A stretch of 64,000 bases of DNA from assembly GCA_014360005.1 (NCBI GenBank), contig JACIYI010000016.1, forward strand, positions 1 to 64,000, written 5' to 3'. The notes under the pieces are model-generated. The model saw nothing but the letters and a program-made list of their open reading frames with translations. It ran no database searches and was not told where the DNA came from. The first letter of the stretch is position 1, and the number at the start of each line of letters is the position of its first letter. A program made the position numbers and the translations under genes. Origin of the DNA: Candidatus Aminicenantota bacterium. Its GTDB lineage: Bacteria > Acidobacteriota > Aminicenantia > Aminicenantales > Saccharicenantaceae. This document shows positions 44,268 to 53,366 of the stretch, piece by piece.

Positions 44268-44296
44268 TTGACTATTCTTAAAAAATTTTGTAGATA
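44268..44296 (+). promoter_or_regulatory. Sigma70-type promoter for the small membrane protein
   Basis: TTGACT at 44268-44273 and TAGATA at 44291-44296 with 17 bases between. Transcription would start near 44303, about 30 bases ahead of the ATG at 44333. Assigned by eye. Confidence 0.55.
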
Positions 44297-44332
44297 ATTA
44301 TTTACGATGTGAATTACGAAGGGAGGTACAGA

Positions 44333-44584
44333 ATGGGCAAGTACTTAGCCATCTTTCTGGGTATCGTGGCCATGATTGCCGGTCTCTATATGGTGATATT
44401 CGTCTGGTGGAGAGAATTTTACGAGCTGGTCTTTGGTTTTATTCCCCCGATTCTGTTCTTCGGCGGATTGATCGCCATCATTGCCGGTATCTCCAGTATT
44501 AAAGATTCCATCCGGCAGAAAAAACTGGAAGCCGAGGCGGCCGCTCTGCAAGAAGAACAGAAAACCGAAGAGAAAAAGGACTGA
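44333..44584 (+). CDS. Small two-span membrane protein
   Basis: 83 residues starting MGKYLAIFLG. Two hydrophobic helices (~3-25 and ~35-57) are followed by a charged Glu/Lys/Gln-rich cytoplasmic tail. The ATG at 44333 follows GGGAGGT at good spacing, while the longer frame from a GTG at 44309 would bury that ribosome site. No family recognised. The secreted protein and kinase genes follow 80 bases downstream on the same strand and may be read through from the promoter at 44268. Confidence 0.72.
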   Translation: MGKYLAIFLGIVAMIAGLYMVIFVWWREFYELVFGFIPPILFFGGLIAIIAGISSIKDSIRQKKLEAEAAALQEEQKTEEKKD

Positions 44585-44663
44585 TTGCCCCCCCGTCAGA
44601 TCCAGGGAAATCGGTCTCTCATATCTCTGGAATTATCCATAGATATTTATTAGAATTGACGAT

Positions 44664-45101
44664 GTGAATGGTGCTTTAGGTTTATTTTTATCCTTTCTGC
44701 TGGCCCTGATTAACCAGTTTAATTCTTCCCTGGAAAGCGCTTTCCTGCAGAACGACCCGGCTCGGCTGGTCGGGCTGCTGCCCCAGGGCTCCCCTGTTCT
44801 TCTGACGCTGCCTGAACCATTCCAGGTATCCGACTGTTTCTCCAGGGAACAGGCTTTCCAGATACTAAAACGACTCTTTCAGCACGGCTCCACTCTGGAG
44901 TTTTTTGTTGACCAGGAAAACCAACCAGTCCTTGACCGAAAAGGGGCTATCATCCAGGCCCGCTGGTCGGTCAGCGATAAGCGGGATGGCCGCAAGCACC
45001 TTTTCCGGGTTTATTTTTACATCTTCCCGGAAAAGCCGTCCGGCTTGAAGACTGGCCAGGCACTTCTTAAAATCAGGGAAATTAGAGCTGAAAAACGTTA
45101 A
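44664..45101 (+). CDS. Small exported or anchored protein preceding the giant kinase
   Basis: 145 residues. A hydrophobic N terminus (GALGLFLSFLLALINQF) suggests export or anchoring. The rest (LESAFLQNDPARLVGLLPQGSP, then FFVDQ, then the C-terminal KHLFRVYFYIF and LKIREIRAEKR) resembles the small NTF2-like DUF4783-type proteins; this is a weak resemblance only. The start is GTG with no ribosome site, and a TAGAAT hexamer ends only eight bases before it, so a nearly leaderless transcript is possible. Its stop codon is directly followed by the kinase ATG, which makes a functional link with the kinase likely. Confidence 0.72.
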   Translation: MNGALGLFLSFLLALINQFNSSLESAFLQNDPARLVGLLPQGSPVLLTLPEPFQVSDCFSREQAFQILKRLFQHGSTLEFFVDQENQPVLDRKGAIIQARWSVSDKRDGRKHLFRVYFYIFPEKPSGLKTGQALLKIREIRAEKR

Positions 45102-48100
45102 ATGAAAAAATTGAGACAGTCGACCTGCTGGTGGGGCAGGGCAAGCCACAAAACCCCGCTGATAGCAGCCTGCCTATTCCTGCTGGCTCTGCTGCTTCTC
45201 GGAGCTTCCAGTCTTCTTTACCAGTCCCGCTCCATTCAAGCGGAACAAGACATCGTGGCCAGGCTCAAAAAAAATGCGGCTGGCATCAAGGAGGAATTTT
45301 CCCGGCTGGTCACCCTCCTGGAAAAAAGGCAAAGCTATTTTGAACAGCCTCTTCCCGCTTACCAGCCTGAGGAAGTTTTCAATTATTTCCGTAAAGCCGG
45401 ACTGAAAACAGAGGTGGAAGGTGTGGCCTGGCTGGAACAGGACCTCACCCCGTACCTGTGGCTGGGCAACATTGCTAATTTGAAAAACCAACTGCCCGGC
45501 TGGCCCCAGGGCTCTGAACAATTGCAGCCTGGCAGCTTCATCGTCGAAGACCGGGCTTCTTATTACCTGGTCAAGCTGGTAAACTGGCCGGGTCATGGCT
45601 ACCTGGCCCTGTTTGAACTTCTGGCTTTCCAGCCCCAATTTCAATCGGCCTACGTCAGGGAATTCAACAGGTTGAAATCAATTGACCGGAGCGAGGCCGA
45701 CATCAACTTCTGGCCCCATGATCAGGATACCGAAGCCCTGGGCCGTTTTTTCGCCCGCACCCAGGATGAATACTTGAGCCAGCAGGCTGAAGAAACCGAA
45801 ATCCGGACTCTATATTTTCCTCTACGCAACGAACAGGGCCAGATTCTGGCCACCGTTACCCTTAATTCCCTCCAGCTCCAGAGGCAGCGAATAATCCTGC
45901 CCGGGCTGCTCAGGATTCTGGCCATTATCCTGGCCATCCTGTCTTTTAGCTTGATAATTACCTGGCTTTACCGTTTCCGGTCTCAGCATTCTTTGCCCCC
46001 GGTGATAACCTGGTTACTGATCCTGTCGGGGCTGATAATCATCCGAATCCATCTTGGCCTGCTGGCCAGAAATTACCCGGCCTACAGCTGGTCAATTTTC
46101 AACGCCCAGACTCTGGGCCTGCGGAGCCCTCTCGGATTGACCGCTTCGCCGGGCGAAATCTTTATCAGCTGCCTCCTGTTTTTTATCCTGGTTTACCTCA
46201 GTCTCAAGATTTTGGCTCCTGAAGCCCTATGGAAAGAGCCGGCGGCAGGCACTGTTCCGCCTTTCACCAAAAGACGAAAGGCCGCCATAATCCTGCTGGC
46301 CTCGGGCTCGGCCCTGGCCATAATGATACTGGCCTGGTTTATAAGGCTGCTGGTAGCCAACTGCAACCTTAACCTTTTGAGCTTTCCGCTCACTCCAACC
46401 TCCCTTTTGGTCTACCTGAGTCTGTTCCTGACGCTGGTCAGTTTACTTCTCCCGTTAATTTTATTCTCCAGACAAGTCCTCAAAGGAATTCAGAACAACC
46501 TGGGCTGGCTGGGGGCCTTTCTTTTGACCGGCCTGGTATTTTATTCCGGACTCTGGTTTCTGGCTGATTTCACCTGGCTTAACCTTATTATCCAGGCCGG
46601 TTTCTGGCTGTTGCTGGCTGCATCCTCGGTTCTACCCTGGAGAAACTGGGCTCAGCTGGGACTCTGCCTGCTATTAATTTCCGCTTTCACCTATACCCAG
46701 CTGAAGGAATTTACCGAGCAACGGGCCAGAACCCTGACCGAAAAGGTCCTGGTCCACCTCGTTTCTTCCCAGAAAACCTGGGCCCGGACAGCCCTTAACC
46801 AATCTTTGGCCGAGCTCCAGAAGAGGTCAAGGGAACTATTACAATATTTCAGAAACCCTTCCAGCCCGGACCTGGCCCGGTCTCTCTGGAACAAGACCCT
46901 CCTGGCCAGGTTCAACTGGAATTCCTGCCTTTATCTCCAATCAACCGACTTCAAACTACTATCTTCATTCGGCTTAAATATGCCCGTTTTTGCCGAGCAA
47001 ACCAACGACCTTCCCCTCTCCCTCAGGCCTGCCTTTGATGAGCAATATCTTGATATCCTCGGCCAGGAAAAGCATTTCCTGGTCGGTTACCAGGATTTCA
47101 GGGATGAGCAGGGACAGGGCGGCCGCCTGGCCATCTGGGTCAGCCTGGACCCGGAACTCCTGCCCTTCTATTATTCCGCCAATCCTTATTTTGAACTGCT
47201 GCGGCTTAACACCCTGCCCTCCCTGCAACACTTCCCGGTCAACCTGGCCATCTTCGACCGCCGGGGGGAGCCCGTATTCCAGCAGAACAAGCCAGGCCTG
47301 GCCCTGCCGGCAGAAATCAAGCAAAGCTGGCCTCCGAGCCCGACCGGCTGCTGGCTCAAATTCCGGGATGGCCGCAGCCACTACCGTGGCTTTTTCCTGG
47401 CCCTCGACGACAATAATATCTGCGTTTTTTACCAGCTGGTGAAACCCTTCCGCCGGCAGTTTACCGAATTTCTCAAACTCTTCTTTCTGTTAGCCGTTTT
47501 CCTGGTGGCCGGCCTGCTGCCTTCCCTGGCGAAGCGCAAAGAATGGTGGCTGTCCGGGCGGTCTTTCTCTTTCCGCGTCTATCTGTCGTTCCTGGCCGCT
47601 GGCCTGGTGCCGATTTTCTTCTTCATCTTTTTCAGTCAGACGGTGGTGGCCAGAATTTTCGCCGACCGCTTTGTGCAGGAAGCCACCAGCCGGGCTTATT
47701 TTGCCCGCAGTATTCTGCATGATTTCATCAGCCTGCAGGAACAGACCGAATCCCCGGCGCCTGGTTTGCCAGAGGACCTGGTTTTCTGGATCAGCAGTAC
47801 CCTCAATAACGATGTCAACCTGTTTAAGAACGGGCGGCTGCTGTCATCCAGCCGGCGGGAGTTTTTCGAGACCGGGCTGTTTCCGGAAATGATGGACGGC
47901 GAAACTTATTTCAGGCTGGCCTGGCAGAAACAGCCACTGGTGGTCAAACGCCGGGCTTTTGGCCGCTATTCTTACCAGACCCTGACCATCCCCTACCGCT
48001 ACCACCAGGATAATTATTTTCTGAACCTGCCGTTTCCCTTCGAAAGACAGGAAATCTCCCGGGCCCGGGCCGAGCTGTTTGAATTTTTCCTGTTTACCTC

Positions 48101-48998
48101 CGTCTTTTTTATCCTGCTGATTGCCTTCCTGGTAGCGACCATCAAAAAAATGGTGGTGCTGCCGATTAATCAGCTCATCCGGGCCACCCAGGAAGTCAGC
48201 CTGGGCAACCTGGACGTCCGGGTCGAGCACCAGGCCCAGGACGAGCTCAAGAGTTTGGTCGAGGGTTTCAACACCATGGTCGAAAACCTGAAGGCCCATG
48301 AAAAAGAACTGGCGGAATTGAGCCAGCGGGTAGCCTGGACCGAAATGGCCAGGAAAGTCGCCCACGAGATTAAAAACCCGCTGACGCCCATTCAGCTTTC
48401 GGCCGAGCACATCCTCAAGGTCCAGGCCGATAAGCATCCCGACTTTGACCGGGTGCTCGAGGAATCCATCTCCTATATCATTTCTGAAGTCGAGAACCTG
48501 AGGCGGATTGCCGGGGAGTTCATGACCATTGCCAGGGAAAGCGGAACAATTAAAACCAGGTTTGACCTGAAAGAACTGGTTCAGGAATTGCTCCGGCCCT
48601 TCCAGCAGGCCCTGGCCGACCGGATCAGCTTCAGCCTGCACCAGTCGGGCCAGGATTTTGAGCTACTGGGAGACCGGGGCAAGATGAAGGTGGCCCTCCG
48701 CAATATCCTGATCAATGCCATTGAGGCCATCAAGGGCAAAGGCCGGATCGAAATCAACCTGAAGGAAGCGGGCCAGGAGCTGGTTGTGGAAATTAAAGAC
48801 AATGGCTGCGGTATCCCGCCGGAAATGGTCGACCGGATTTTTGAACCCTATTTTTCCACCAAGGAAAAGGGCACCGGCCTCGGACTGGCCATCTGCAAGA
48901 GAATCGTTGAAGAACACGAGGGCTCCATCCATCTGGAAAGCCAGCCGGGTAAAGGAACCAAGGTAATCATAACCCTGCCCCGCAGGAAACCGGAATAA
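45102..48998 (+). CDS. Very large membrane histidine kinase (NtrY-like catalytic core)
   Basis: 1298 residues. Span 1 is at ~18-40; an extracytoplasmic region of ~225 residues follows. A block of about eight spans occupies ~265-540, then a second extracytoplasmic region (~550-785), two more spans (~790-850), a third outside segment (~855-985) and a last span near 990-1012. The cytoplasmic part has a HAMP domain (~1019-1070, LPINQLIRATQEVS), a HisKA helix with His1088 in KVAHEIKNPLTPIQLS, and an HATPase_c domain with ILINAIEAI, DNGCGIP and GTGLGLAICK. HEIKNPLTPIQLSAE is typical of NtrY-type kinases. No receiver or regulator gene is adjacent. Stop codon of the 145-residue gene abuts the start. 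Confidence 0.93.
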   Translation: MKKLRQSTCWWGRASHKTPLIAACLFLLALLLLGASSLLYQSRSIQAEQDIVARLKKNAAGIKEEFSRLVTLLEKRQSYFEQPLPAYQPEEVFNYFRKAGLKTEVEGVAWLEQDLTPYLWLGNIANLKNQLPGWPQGSEQLQPGSFIVEDRASYYLVKLVNWPGHGYLALFELLAFQPQFQSAYVREFNRLKSIDRSEADINFWPHDQDTEALGRFFARTQDEYLSQQAEETEIRTLYFPLRNEQGQILATVTLNSLQLQRQRIILPGLLRILAIILAILSFSLIITWLYRFRSQHSLPPVITWLLILSGLIIIRIHLGLLARNYPAYSWSIFNAQTLGLRSPLGLTASPGEIFISCLLFFILVYLSLKILAPEALWKEPAAGTVPPFTKRRKAAIILLASGSALAIMILAWFIRLLVANCNLNLLSFPLTPTSLLVYLSLFLTLVSLLLPLILFSRQVLKGIQNNLGWLGAFLLTGLVFYSGLWFLADFTWLNLIIQAGFWLLLAASSVLPWRNWAQLGLCLLLISAFTYTQLKEFTEQRARTLTEKVLVHLVSSQKTWARTALNQSLAELQKRSRELLQYFRNPSSPDLARSLWNKTLLARFNWNSCLYLQSTDFKLLSSFGLNMPVFAEQTNDLPLSLRPAFDEQYLDILGQEKHFLVGYQDFRDEQGQGGRLAIWVSLDPELLPFYYSANPYFELLRLNTLPSLQHFPVNLAIFDRRGEPVFQQNKPGLALPAEIKQSWPPSPTGCWLKFRDGRSHYRGFFLALDDNNICVFYQLVKPFRRQFTEFLKLFFLLAVFLVAGLLPSLAKRKEWWLSGRSFSFRVYLSFLAAGLVPIFFFIFFSQTVVARIFADRFVQEATSRAYFARSILHDFISLQEQTESPAPGLPEDLVFWISSTLNNDVNLFKNGRLLSSSRREFFETGLFPEMMDGETYFRLAWQKQPLVVKRRAFGRYSYQTLTIPYRYHQDNYFLNLPFPFERQEISRARAELFEFFLFTSVFFILLIAFLVATIKKMVVLPINQLIRATQEVSLGNLDVRVEHQAQDELKSLVEGFNTMVENLKAHEKELAELSQRVAWTEMARKVAHEIKNPLTPIQLSAEHILKVQADKHPDFDRVLEESISYIISEVENLRRIAGEFMTIARESGTIKTRFDLKELVQELLRPFQQALADRISFSLHQSGQDFELLGDRGKMKVALRNILINAIEAIKGKGRIEINLKEAGQELVVEIKDNGCGIPPEMVDRIFEPYFSTKEKGTGLGLAICKRIVEEHEGSIHLESQPGKGTKVIITLPRRKPE

Positions 48999-49070
48999 AG
49001 CGCCGGGTTTGGCTAATGCTCCTATTTATGGCAAAATAGCTTCTACCGGCTATGAAAATGAGAGGTTAAG

Positions 49071-49565
49071 ATGAGAAGCCTGGTCACCTATTACAGCCTG
49101 ACCGGAAATACCAGAACTGTGGCAGAGGCCATTTTTGAGGCGCTGCCCGAAACGAAGGAACTGAAACCACTGGCCGAAGTTCACGACCTTTCAGGTTACA
49201 ACCTGGTTTTTATCGGTTTCCCGGTGCACAGTCACAGTGTGCCGACCAGAGTGGAAACTTTCCTGAAGCAGCTGCCAGCCGGCTTGAAGATTGCCATCTT
49301 TATGACCCACGGCTCGATATCTGGCACCAGGCTATCCCGGGAGGCTATGGAACAGGCCCAGATATTGGCCTCCAGCACCAAAATACTTGGGACCTTTAGT
49401 TGCCGCGGCAAGGTGTCGGAACAGGCCATGGAAGTTCTCAGCCGGTCGCCCGAACACGAACTGTGGACGGAAATGGCCGTCACCGCCAGAAACCACCCCG
49501 ACCGACATGACCTGGAAGACGCCCGGGCTTTCGCCCGCTGGATTGTCAGCCTGGCCAGGCAGTGA
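49071..49565 (+). CDS. Flavodoxin-like protein
   Basis: 164 residues with the flavodoxin fold. The FMN phosphate loop YYSLTGNTRTVAEAI lies at the N terminus, and the FIGFPVHSHS and THGSISG segments match the two isoalloxazine-contacting loops. Such proteins act as low-potential electron carriers or FMN-dependent quinone reductases. ATG follows AGAGGTTAAG. It follows the kinase gene by 72 bases and converges with the NIF3 gene. Confidence 0.88.
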   Translation: MRSLVTYYSLTGNTRTVAEAIFEALPETKELKPLAEVHDLSGYNLVFIGFPVHSHSVPTRVETFLKQLPAGLKIAIFMTHGSISGTRLSREAMEQAQILASSTKILGTFSCRGKVSEQAMEVLSRSPEHELWTEMAVTARNHPDRHDLEDARAFARWIVSLARQ

Positions 49566-49582
49566 ACAGCTCAGCCTGGCGG

Positions 49583-50548
49583 TCAGCTATGCCTGATTCT
49601 TTCAAACCCGGAAACGGTTACCACTTCCAGGGTCTGGCCGGTTTCCTTCTCCAGCTGGTCCAGCAACAGGTTTAAGCCCAGGGTGTCGCTGGCAATGTGG
49701 CCAGCCACTATTACGTTCAGGTTGGCTTTCTTGGCTTTTTCCAGGGCTTCTTCACTGTAATGCATGCCAACCAGGGTGCTGATCCCGGCCGCGGCCTGTT
49801 TCTCGTAGATATCCCTAGAGCCCTCGGTGCCACCGGTCATGTCCACATAAATTTTCCCGGCCCGGCTATTTTCCGAACCGGACAGAATCCTGGGCGGGAC
49901 TGAATTCCGGCTGGAATTCCGGTATTCAGGAATTTCTTTCAGGATGTTCAGGACATCTTTCAACCGCTCCGGAGCTTTTTGCTGAAAGAGCTCGGTTAAA
50001 TATCTGGTAACACAATTATCGGCTGGAGTATGGAGGCAGGCCAGAGGCAGATTCAGCAGCCGGGCCACATCCGCCGTCCGGTTATGGTTAACCGGAAGGA
50101 GCCGTCTTTCAATCTCCCCGATTCTCTTTTCCAGGAGCTGCTCGGCGACACTGGGTGTCACCCCGAAAGCGCTCAGCAGGTCAACCTGCAGGGCCATGAC
50201 CTCAGACAGACGGGCCAGGGCCCGGCCAGAGGGATGATGGGCCAGGACCAGGTCAAGTTTCTTTTTTTGATCCCGGTTCAGGAGGTAGGCCAGCAGGACC
50301 TCGGACCCATCCATATCAATACCAGCCAGGATACGGCAGACCTCGGCTTCCGGGTCGCCCACCAGCACCCGGCTGTCAGCAAAAGGGTTGAACAGCCGGT
50401 CCAGGTCAAAATTTTCTTTATCCTCTGCTTCCAGCTTGTCGTATTTTTCTTTTTCTTCCCGGAGCAACCGCTCTATTTCCTCCCTGGGCCTGAGGTCGTT
50501 CTTAATCCCGATCTCGATGGCCAGCCGGTAGAAATCCTTTAGTTTCAT
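49583..50548 (-). CDS. NIF3-family protein (GTP cyclohydrolase I type 2 / YbgI-like)
   Basis: 321 residues. Metal-binding motifs of the NIF3 family are visible: VLAHHPSGR, the internal VNHNRTADVAR, and near the C terminus VGMHYSEEAL and VAGHIASDTLG. The N-terminal ~60 residues are a charged helical extension not found in short family members. NIF3 proteins form toroidal hexamers with dinuclear metal sites; their role remains unsettled. The start overlaps the stop of the upstream 346-residue gene by four bases (ATGA), so the two are translationally coupled. Confidence 0.88.
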   Translation of the reverse strand: MKLKDFYRLAIEIGIKNDLRPREEIERLLREEKEKYDKLEAEDKENFDLDRLFNPFADSRVLVGDPEAEVCRILAGIDMDGSEVLLAYLLNRDQKKKLDLVLAHHPSGRALARLSEVMALQVDLLSAFGVTPSVAEQLLEKRIGEIERRLLPVNHNRTADVARLLNLPLACLHTPADNCVTRYLTELFQQKAPERLKDVLNILKEIPEYRNSSRNSVPPRILSGSENSRAGKIYVDMTGGTEGSRDIYEKQAAAGISTLVGMHYSEEALEKAKKANLNVIVAGHIASDTLGLNLLLDQLEKETGQTLEVVTVSGFERIRHS

Positions 50549-51585
50549 CGTTCCTCCCCTGTCTGAAGATTTATCATATCCCCTGCCGGGTTAAGGTATT
50601 TCCAGCTTCTGGAAGCCAAGTGTAAACCTCTAAGGCTCAGTTTTTCAACCCTTTCCAGAAAATCAGCCGGTGAGGCGGACTTCTCCTGGCTCAAGCGGTA
50701 AAGTCCGAGCTGCAACCGGCCCAGCTCCGTGGCCAGGAAGCAGATTTCAGCCTCCAGGGTTGCCGGCCAGCCCCGGGGCGGTCTGCGGCTGGCCAGGTTC
50801 TGCCAGGCAGCCCGCAGCCAGCCAGAAAAACAGGCCGTCAGAAGAAGATAATAGCCGGCCAGTAAAGATTGAAACTGACCGGGCTCGAGGCTCAAGACAG
50901 GCTGCTGATCCCAGTTCGGGCTGGAATCCAGGGGCCAGGCACACCTGGCCGGTCTTAAAGGAAAATGGCGCTTACTGGGGCCGCAGTCATAAAGCTTGAA
51001 GCTTTTAAGTTCGAGCAAGTAATATGATACCGCCTGACAGCTGTCTCTTTTTGACTCAACGACTGACGGAATCAGGATTTTTTTTAATGGCAGCCCGCTG
51101 AAGACAGGCAAATTTGGTTTCCAGTGCTTTTCCGAGCTGTCGAGGTCAGCGTCTGTTCCTCCGACCATTAGTTGAAAAATCCTTCTGGCTGGAACCGACA
51201 GGAAGAGATGATTGATCTGGTTCGGGGAATTATCCTGGCCCCCCTTGTCCCTGGAGAGTTTTTGGCACTCTTTGTCTCCCAGCCCGGAAAGTCCCAGGAC
51301 GGGAAAGATCAATCCCTTTTGAACAGCCAGTTGTAATCCATATTCCGGGAAGTGAGCAGCCAGCTCTTCCGTTAACCAGACTACCCGCTCAGTTTTCTTA
51401 TTGCCCGGCCCAAAAAAGGCCTTGTCGCTCTGGCTGCAGCTTAGCAACCGGGAAAGCTTCGGGATCAGGTCCTTTTCCGGTAAAACAGGTTTATGGCCGG
51501 CTGAAGAGTTTCGAGTTCCTGCAGTCAGCTCACGTATTTTCTCCCTGAGCTGGCAGAGGTTTTCCGGTAAAAAGCAGTCTATCAT
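50545..51585 (-). CDS. Unrecognised 346-residue protein coupled to NIF3
   Basis: No signal peptide or membrane span. The N-terminal third is helical and charged; a middle part has FPVLGLSGLGD, HLFLSVPARR and LKKILIPSVV; the C-terminal ~130 residues are helical (SLLAGYYLLLTACFSGWLRAAWQ, LATELGRLQLGLYRLSQE). The helical end recalls, weakly, the C-terminal bundle of acyl-CoA dehydrogenase folds, without catalytic residues I could identify. Cysteines are scattered (~7) with no cluster motif. The four-base overlap with the NIF3 gene supports a real gene. Function unknown. Confidence 0.7.
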   Translation of the reverse strand: MIDCFLPENLCQLREKIRELTAGTRNSSAGHKPVLPEKDLIPKLSRLLSCSQSDKAFFGPGNKKTERVVWLTEELAAHFPEYGLQLAVQKGLIFPVLGLSGLGDKECQKLSRDKGGQDNSPNQINHLFLSVPARRIFQLMVGGTDADLDSSEKHWKPNLPVFSGLPLKKILIPSVVESKRDSCQAVSYYLLELKSFKLYDCGPSKRHFPLRPARCAWPLDSSPNWDQQPVLSLEPGQFQSLLAGYYLLLTACFSGWLRAAWQNLASRRPPRGWPATLEAEICFLATELGRLQLGLYRLSQEKSASPADFLERVEKLSLRGLHLASRSWKYLNPAGDMINLQTGEER

Positions 51586-51686
51586 TTTCAGACCAAATAT
51601 AGCTGTTTGTGACAGTCAAAGCAAGCCGGCTGCTGGCTCCACTCCGGTATTTGACACCAGCCTGGTAATCGAGTAAATTTTAACCC

Positions 51687-51953
51687 GTGTTAATCAGATT
51701 AATTTTTCTGGCCCTGCTGCTTTATCTTGTTTACCTGGTGGTTCGCTTTTTCCAGTCGCTGGGGCAGCCGCCCCGGACCAACCGCCGCCAGCCTGATTCC
51801 CTGCCCAAGAAAACCATGGTTAAAGACGAAGTCTGCAACACTTACATCTCTGAGGACGAGGCTCTGAAAGAAAACTATAACGGCCGGGTTTATTATTTCT
51901 GTTCTGAGGACTGCCGGAAAAAGTTTCTGGCCTCGAAAAAAAGCACCGATTGA
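51687..51953 (+). CDS. Small membrane-anchored YHS/TRASH-like protein
   Basis: 88 residues starting with GTG. One N-terminal span (~3-23) precedes a short polar linker. The C-terminal ~40 residues read MVKDEVCNTYISEDEAL, then a YYFCSEDCRKKF segment, giving the three-Cys pattern (C...C...C) of YHS/TRASH modules, which bind metal. Similar tail-anchored YHS proteins are found widely near housekeeping genes. It may handle copper or another soft metal, but no metal transporter is nearby. It has no clear ribosome site. Confidence 0.75.
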   Translation: MLIRLIFLALLLYLVYLVVRFFQSLGQPPRTNRRQPDSLPKKTMVKDEVCNTYISEDEALKENYNGRVYYFCSEDCRKKFLASKKSTD

Positions 51954-51960
51954 AAACCGC

Positions 51961-52242
51961 TCAGAAGCCGGAAAACTTTATGGAAAAATCGGAAAATTCA
52001 TCCCGAAAATCTTCCCAGCTGACCTCCACCTCTTCCACCCGGGCCAGCCGCGGGCCCCTTTTGAGCTGAAACAGGAATTGTTCCAGCCTGTCCTTCTCCC
52101 CTTCGGCCACCACCTCCACCCGCCCGTCGTACAGGTTGCGCACCCAGCCGGTCACTTCAAGGTCGCTGGCCACCTCCTGGGCAAAATAACGGAAGGCCAC
52201 TCCCTGCACCCGGCCAGAAATTAAAGCATGGAATCTGGCTTT
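51961..52242 (-). CDS. Acylphosphatase
   Basis: 93 residues of the acylphosphatase family, which hydrolyse acyl phosphates such as acetyl phosphate or 1,3-bisphosphoglycerate. The catalytic Arg is in [12 protein letters not shown], and the Asn in [17 protein letters not shown]. The start is taken as GTG 52242, giving [14 protein letters not shown], the standard N terminus. The frame remains open to 52287, but that adds non-family residues. It converges with the YHS gene, seven bases apart. Confidence 0.92.
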   Translation of the reverse strand, partial: KARFHALISGRVQGVAFRYFAQEVASDLEVTGWVRNLYDGRVEVVAEGEKDRLEQFLFQLKRGPRLARVEEVEVSWEDFRDEFSDFSIKFSGF

Positions 52243-52329
52243 CACAAAAAGGATTTTACCACAAAGAAATTGCTGGTAAAAAGCCAAAACAGGCTAAAAA
52301 TATTCCCGATTTTAAGTTAGAATTAGCCT

Positions 52330-53094
52330 GTGAGAAAAACACTGCTGACTGTGGCCGGGTTTGACCCTTCCTGCGGTGCCGGAGCCACTCTGGACTTAAG
52401 GGTTTTTCGCCATTTTGGCTATCATGGACTGGCTGTCCTTACCGCTATTACCGTCCAGAATTCCAGCCGGGTTTATGGCTACCGAAGTCTGCCGCCGCCG
52501 CTGGTCCTCGAGCAATACCGACGGCTTAAATCCGACTTCAGGCTGTCCGGGATTAAAATCGGCATGCTGGGCAGTAAAAAAATAATCCCAGTGGTTGGAG
52601 AAATTGCCGAAGATAACCGGTCTCTGCCGCTGGTGGTAGACCCGGTCTTCCGTTCTTCTTCTGGCCGCTGGCTGCTGGAAAAATCGGGCCTCAGGCCTTA
52701 CCTTAAAGCTCTAAGCGGGAAAATCAGCCTGATCACACCCAATCTCCAAGAAGCCTCTCTGATTCTGGGAGAAAAAATTGACCGGCTGAAAAAAATGGAG
52801 GAGGCGGCCCGCAGTATCAGCCACCTGACCTCATCTGCTTGCCTGGTTAAAGGCGGACACCTTCAGGGAATGGCCGTGGACGTTCTTTTTGACGGTCGCC
52901 GTTTTTACCACTTCCGGAAGAAAAAACTTCAGCTGGAAGTTCACGGCAGTGGCTGTTTTCTGTCCTCGGCCTTGCTCTGCTTCCTGGCCGAGGGCTGTTC
53001 TCTGCCAGAAGCCTGCCGCCAGGCCTCAGCCGCTGTTTATCGCGGCCTGCGGACTCCCCTTAAAATAAGCCGCCGTCCCCTTTTTGATATTTAG
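52330..53094 (+). CDS. thiD: Hydroxymethylpyrimidine / phosphomethylpyrimidine kinase
   Basis: 254 residues with a ribokinase fold. TVAGFDPSCGAGATLDLRVF is the conserved N terminus, ITVQNSS follows, GIKIGMLGS, VVDPVFRSSSG and TPNLQEASLI lie in the middle, and the anion hole is HGSGCFLSSAL. The enzyme phosphorylates HMP and HMP-P in thiamin synthesis. GTG start. No other thiamin genes and no TPP riboswitch were recognised nearby, so it may serve salvage. Confidence 0.9.
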   Translation: MRKTLLTVAGFDPSCGAGATLDLRVFRHFGYHGLAVLTAITVQNSSRVYGYRSLPPPLVLEQYRRLKSDFRLSGIKIGMLGSKKIIPVVGEIAEDNRSLPLVVDPVFRSSSGRWLLEKSGLRPYLKALSGKISLITPNLQEASLILGEKIDRLKKMEEAARSISHLTSSACLVKGGHLQGMAVDVLFDGRRFYHFRKKKLQLEVHGSGCFLSSALLCFLAEGCSLPEACRQASAAVYRGLRTPLKISRRPLFDI

Positions 53095-53366
53095 TTGCAG
53101 TAGCGAGCTTCAGCTTCCTTATAAAGTCTCATGGCGGCCAATAAAATTCTTTTTTCTTAGAGCCAGACCCAAGTCATCAAGGCCGAACTATTTATCTGCG
53201 AATCTCACCATCTGCCTGGACACCCCCCGTTCCTTAAATCAACCCAAACTGAAAAATTATCGTCAGAAACCGGACTTAATCCGACAGCGCATTATCCACA
53301 CAGCTTTTGCTAATGATGATGTCCTGGGGAGGACTTTATCTTAAACAGCCAGCTAAGAGGTCAGAG

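Noticed and set aside
53084..53344. 86-codon frame after thiD
   Set aside because: Lies in the spacer between convergent genes and has no ribosome site or recognisable pattern.
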